A DNA stretch of 17,064 bases from contig CAKUWO010000025.1 in NCBI GenBank assembly GCA_934699415.1, positions 1 to 17,064 on the forward strand, given 5' to 3'. Under the pieces are notes generated by a model, which ran no database searches, had not been told where the DNA came from, and saw nothing but the letters and a program-made list of their open reading frames with translations. Shown here piece by piece: positions 14,025-17,064 of the stretch (position 1 is the stretch's first letter; every line of letters begins with the position of its first letter). This DNA is from an uncultured Erysipelotrichaceae bacterium. Lineage in GTDB: Bacteria > Bacillota_I > Bacilli_A > Erysipelotrichales > Erysipelotrichaceae. A program made the translations under genes and the position numbers.

Positions 14025-15818
14025 ATGTATTATGGAGCAGGAACTTATGAAGCATTTGCACATCCAGAAAAACCAAAAGATGTTGATAAGAAATCAGCAT
14101 ATATTATCGGTACTGGTCTAGCAGGACTTTCAGCTGCCTTCTATTTAGTTCGTGATGGACAGATGAAAGGTGAACATATTCATGTCCTTGAAAAATTAGA
14201 ACTAGCTGGTGGCAGTTGCGATGGCAAGAAAGATATCACCAAAGGTTACTATATGCGCGGTGGAAGAGAAATGGATAACCACTTTGAAGTAATGTGGGAT
14301 ATGTTTAGAGATGTACCATCAATTGAAACCCCAGGTGTATCGGTATTGGATGAATATTATTGGTTAAATAAGCATGATCCTAACTATTCATTATGTCGAG
14401 CTTCAATCAACAGAGGCGAAGATGCCCATACTGATAAACAATTTAAGCTTGATAAAGATTCAGCAATGGCTTTATCAAAATTATTTATAACTCCTGAAAA
14501 AGATTTAGAAGATAAAAAGATTTCTGATGTTTTGCCTGAATCATTCTGGTCAACTAATTTCTGGCTTTATTGGCAAACAATGTTCGCTTTCCAGCGTTGG
14601 TCAAGTGCTCTTGAAATGAAACGCTATTTATGCCGTTATGTTCATCATATCGATGGTTTACCAGATTTTAGTGCTTTACGTTTTACTAAATATAACCAAT
14701 ATGAAAGCATGATTTTACCACTTGTGAAATACCTTGAAGCACATGGAGTAAAGATTGAATTCGGTATAGATGTTAAAAACGTTATTATTGATACTATTGG
14801 TGATAAGAAAGTAGCTAAACAGATTATCTATATTAAAGATGGCAAAGAAGCAAGCATCGATTTAATTGAAGACGATTTAGTCTTTATTACCAATGGTTGT
14901 TGTACCGATACTTCATGTTACGGTGATCAAAAACATGCTCCAGATTTATCACACATTAAAAATGGATGTGGTGAATCTTGGGATATGTGGAAGAATATTG
15001 CTTCACAAGCTAAACATGGCGAATTTGGCAATCCGGAAGCTTTCTGTAATGATGTTGATGATACAAACTGGATGAGTGCTACTGTTGAAACATCAAATGA
15101 AGAAATCATTAAACATATTATTAATATATGTAAAAGAGATCCAAGAGATGGTAAGGTTACAACCGGTGGTATTGTAACGGTTAAAGATAGTACAGATAAT
15201 TGGTATTTATCATGGACTATTAATCGTCAACCACAATTCAAGTCACAAGACAAAGGAAGTGTTCTTATTTGGCTATATGCTTTAAATACCAATAAAGAAG
15301 GTAATTATGTCAAGAAAGCAATTAGAGAATGTACAGGTGAAGAAGTATGCCAAGAATGGCTATATCACATCGGTATTAAAGATGATAAGATTGAAGAACT
15401 TGCAGCTAACGCTTGCAATACAACAACTTGTTATATGCCATATATCAACGCCTTCTTCCAACCACGTAAGGAAAGTGATAGACCAAAGGTAGTGCCTGAT
15501 GGTGCTATTAACTTCGCATTTATTGGTCAATTTGCTGAAACACCAAGAGATACTATCTTCACAACTGAGTATTCAATTAGAACAGGAATGGAGAGTGTTT
15601 ATACCTTGCTTGATATTGATCGTGCAGTACCTGAAGTATGGGGAAGTAAATATGATGTTAGAGAATTATTAAAAGCTTGTTACTATGCGATTGATAAAAA
15701 GACGATCGATGAAGTACCGCTTAGTTTCAAAGAGAAATTCCTATTAAAGAAAGTCTTAAAATATGCTAAAGGTACTGATGTTGAAATACTCTTAAAAGAG
15801 AGTGGTTTAATTAAATAA
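14025..15818 (+). CDS. ohyA: Oleate hydratase (FAD-dependent, fatty acid double-bond hydratase)
   Basis: Adds water to the cis-9 double bond of oleic and related unsaturated fatty acids, giving 10-hydroxy fatty acids; in Gram-positives this detoxifies host-derived fatty acids. The 597-residue protein fits the family length. The N-terminal FAD-binding motif IIGTGLAGLSAA (27-38), an ELAGGS segment, and the MRGGREMDNHFE motif (77-88) containing the proposed catalytic Glu82 (same number as in the S. aureus enzyme) are intact. The middle has FQRWSSALEMKRYL and the C-terminus FAFIGQFAETPRDTIFTTEYS. A strong ribosome site AAAGGAGG (14009-14016) sits 8 bases from the ATG. It is a single-gene unit with its own terminator, behind a TetR-type regulator. 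The protein is likely membrane-peripheral. Confidence 0.97.
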   Translation: MYYGAGTYEAFAHPEKPKDVDKKSAYIIGTGLAGLSAAFYLVRDGQMKGEHIHVLEKLELAGGSCDGKKDITKGYYMRGGREMDNHFEVMWDMFRDVPSIETPGVSVLDEYYWLNKHDPNYSLCRASINRGEDAHTDKQFKLDKDSAMALSKLFITPEKDLEDKKISDVLPESFWSTNFWLYWQTMFAFQRWSSALEMKRYLCRYVHHIDGLPDFSALRFTKYNQYESMILPLVKYLEAHGVKIEFGIDVKNVIIDTIGDKKVAKQIIYIKDGKEASIDLIEDDLVFITNGCCTDTSCYGDQKHAPDLSHIKNGCGESWDMWKNIASQAKHGEFGNPEAFCNDVDDTNWMSATVETSNEEIIKHIINICKRDPRDGKVTTGGIVTVKDSTDNWYLSWTINRQPQFKSQDKGSVLIWLYALNTNKEGNYVKKAIRECTGEEVCQEWLYHIGIKDDKIEELAANACNTTTCYMPYINAFFQPRKESDRPKVVPDGAINFAFIGQFAETPRDTIFTTEYSIRTGMESVYTLLDIDRAVPEVWGSKYDVRELLKACYYAIDKKTIDEVPLSFKEKFLLKKVLKYAKGTDVEILLKESGLIK

Positions 15819-15824
15819 ACAATT

Positions 15825-15856
15825 GCCCTTTAAGTCTAATAACTTGAAGGGCTTTT
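15825..15856 (+). terminator. Terminator of the oleate hydratase gene
   Basis: Arms GCCCTTTAAGT (15825-15835) and ACTTGAAGGGC (15842-15852) pair over 11 bp with one wobble pair around CTAATA, followed by TTTT. It lies 6 bases after the stop codon. Confidence 0.88.
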
Positions 15857-15879
15857 AAATTAATTGGTAAAACTTTATC

Positions 15880-15908
15880 TAGACAAGGGGTATTAGCTAG
15901 TATATAAT
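15880..15908 (+). promoter_or_regulatory. Promoter of tRNA-Gln
   Basis: TAGACA (15880-15885), 17 bases, TATAAT (15903-15908). Transcription should begin about 5 bases before the mature tRNA, giving a very short 5' leader for RNase P to remove. Confidence 0.78.
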
Positions 15909-15920
15909 AATGAAGCACAT

Positions 15921-15996
15921 TGGGGTATAGCCAAGCGGTAAGGCAGGAGACTCTGAATCTCCCATTTCCAAGGTTCGAATCCTTGTACCCCAGCCA
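15921..15996 (+). tRNA. tRNA-Gln, anticodon CTG (reads CAG)
   Basis: The 76-base sequence folds as a cloverleaf: acceptor TGGGGTA/TACCCCA, D arm GCCAAGCGGTAAGGC, anticodon stem GGAGA/TCTCC with loop CTCTGAA (anticodon CTG), T arm CAAGG-TTCGAAT-CCTTG, discriminator G and an encoded CCA. The acceptor and D arm are nearly the same as in E. coli tRNA-Gln. The variable region reads CATTTC, six bases, one longer than in E. coli and B. subtilis tRNA-Gln. It has its own promoter and terminator, so it is a single-gene unit. Confidence 0.95.
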
Positions 15997-16006
15997 ATAG
16001 CTTATT

Positions 16007-16030
16007 AACTCTCTCTTTAGAGAGTTTTTT
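16007..16030 (+). terminator. Terminator of tRNA-Gln
   Basis: Arms AACTCTCT (16007-16014) and AGAGAGTT (16019-16026) pair perfectly around CTTT and run into TTTTTT. The response regulator promoter follows within 15 bases. Confidence 0.9.
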
Positions 16031-16040
16031 ATTAGTTCAA

Positions 16041-16067
16041 TTGAATTTCAGATTATTGTCATATAAT
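16041..16067 (+). promoter_or_regulatory. Promoter of the response regulator gene
   Basis: TTGAAT (16041-16046), 15 bases, TATAAT (16062-16067). Six bases (GAAAAT) separate the -10 box from the ATG at 16074, with no ribosome site, so the mRNA should be leaderless or nearly so. The spacer is short for a sigma-A promoter. Confidence 0.6.
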
Positions 16068-16073
16068 GAAAAT

Positions 16074-16742
16074 ATGAACAGAATACTAGTTGTAGATGAT
16101 GAAGAAAACATCCGTGAAATGATTAAACGCTATGCTACACATGAAGGTTTTGATGTAGTAACAGCAAGCAATGGTCAAGAAGCTCTTGATATCTTTCGTA
16201 AAGAAGATTTTGATGTCGTAATTATGGATATCATGATGCCTGGTATTGATGGTTATAAAACATTTAAAAGAATGAAAGAAATCAAAGAAGTACCATGTCT
16301 TTTTCTCTCAGCTTTAAACCAAGAAGAAGATCGCTTATATGGCTTTGATATTGGTGCTGATGATTATGTCGCTAAACCATTTTCGCCTAAAGAATTAATG
16401 ATGCGTTTACATGTTATTTTAAAAAGAAAAGAAAAAGATATTTCAAGTATTGTAATTGATGGACTTATGGTCGATGAAAGTGCTAGAAGAGTTACGATTG
16501 ATGGTAAAGATATTTCTCTTTCTCTTAAAGAATATGAATTATTATTATATCTTTTAAAGAACCGTGGTATAGCTTTAAGAAGAGAAGATATTTTAGCTAA
16601 AGTATGGGGTTATGATGATTGTTATGGTGATGATCGAACTCTTGACACCCATATCAAATTATTAAGAAAAGCATTAGGCGAATATGCTACATATATCACA
16701 ACTCTTAGGGGAGTAGGTTATCGTTTTGAAAAAAACATATAG
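16074..16742 (+). CDS. OmpR/PhoB-family two-component response regulator
   Basis: A 222-residue DNA-binding response regulator. The receiver domain (1-115) has the acidic pair D8-D9, the phosphorylated Asp52 in VVIMDIMMPG, the switch Ser79 in FLSAL, and Lys101 in AKPF, so it should be functional. The C-terminal winged helix (about 125-222) shows LSLKEYELLLYLLKNRG, VWGYDD, RTLDTHIKLLRKAL and the ending TLRGVGYRFE, typical of the OmpR group. The ATG at 16074 gives the usual MNRILVVDDE; an in-frame TTG at 16041 coincides with the -35 box and is rejected. It overlaps the start of a sensor kinase gene, its likely partner. The signal sensed cannot be told. Confidence 0.95.
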   Translation: MNRILVVDDEENIREMIKRYATHEGFDVVTASNGQEALDIFRKEDFDVVIMDIMMPGIDGYKTFKRMKEIKEVPCLFLSALNQEEDRLYGFDIGADDYVAKPFSPKELMMRLHVILKRKEKDISSIVIDGLMVDESARRVTIDGKDISLSLKEYELLLYLLKNRGIALRREDILAKVWGYDDCYGDDRTLDTHIKLLRKALGEYATYITTLRGVGYRFEKNI

Positions 16743-17064
16743 TATGAGTGATATCATCGTTGGTTTTTTGATGATATTTGCGATTGCAACGGTTGGTTTC
16801 ATTTATGTATTTCAGATGTTGTATCTGGATGATTTTTACTTGGAAAATCGTGTTAACGCGATGATTAGTGTTGCTGATAAAGTAGCTAATAGTATTGATA
16901 GTGATAAATATGATACTGTTTTACATGAGAGTAGTTTTAATAATGAAGTATGTGTTTATGTCTTCTCATCAGATCCTAATATTTCTAGAAGTAATAATGA
17001 ATGTTCTTTAAAATATCTTAAATATCAACAGATTAAAGATATTATGCAAGAAACATATGAAGAT
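16726..17064 (+). CDS. Sensor histidine kinase, N-terminal part (cut by window end)
   Basis: An open frame from TTG 16726 (or ATG 16744) runs off the window, giving 113 residues. It starts LKKTYSMSD, has one membrane helix (about residues 9-31), then a stretch with conserved D/N/Y residues that looks like an extracellular sensor domain, with two cysteines that could pair. The second membrane helix and kinase core are beyond the window. The TTG overlaps the response regulator end by 17 bases, a common arrangement for coupled two-component genes, and it keeps basic residues before the helix; GGGGAG/AGTAGG purine runs lie upstream. The kinase identity is inferred from position and topology, not from kinase motifs. 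Confidence 0.75.
   Translation, partial: MKKTYSMSDIIVGFLMIFAIATVGFIYVFQMLYLDDFYLENRVNAMISVADKVANSIDSDKYDTVLHESSFNNEVCVYVFSSDPNISRSNNECSLKYLKYQQIKDIMQETYED

Overview
The window comes from an AT-rich, low-GC Gram-positive bacterium (Bacillota). An Erysipelotrichia/Coprobacillaceae-type gut relative is my best guess, inferred from the gene set, the AT-rich codon use, strong AAAGGAGG ribosome sites and overall protein style; it is not proven by any marker gene here. Every stretch longer than about 100 bases is accounted for by a gene, a terminator or a promoter. I see no insertion sequence, phage gene, CRISPR array or long repeat.

Left part (1-3820, + strand). The window opens inside a comG-type competence/type IV pseudopilus operon: comGB, comGC, comGD, and three small, fast-evolving genes in the positions and with the shapes of comGE, comGF and comGG. 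They are tightly packed, with overlaps up to about 95 bases. Then come efp (elongation factor P) with its own promoter and terminator, and a RibU-like riboflavin S-component of an ECF transporter. The last gene converges on htpG across a perfect 14-bp bidirectional terminator.

Middle (3823-8623, - strand). htpG (Hsp90) lies behind a CIRCE operator, so HrcA heat-shock control is likely. Upstream on the same strand is a copper operon, csoR-copA, with a textbook CsoR operator between its -35 and -10 boxes. CopA carries an extra C-terminal CopZ-like metal-binding domain, preceded by an internal Shine-Dalgarno site and ATG that could yield free CopZ.

Right part (8700-17064, + strand). leuS with an altered KMSKS motif is followed by scpA-scpB-mrp (chromosome condensation and an Fe-S carrier ATPase), a TetR-family regulator next to an oleate hydratase, a tRNA-Gln(CUG), and an OmpR-type response regulator with the beginning of its sensor kinase, cut by the window edge.

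Themes worth a second look: (1) three genes (ribU, scpA, the response regulator) have a perfect TATAAT 6-7 bases before the ATG and no ribosome site, so their mRNAs look leaderless; (2) EF-P lacks the modifiable lysine in its tip loop; (3) the copA/copZ fusion has an internal start; (4) comGF seems to lack a normal start codon for its hydrophobic N-terminus. I found no wholly new multi-gene system.
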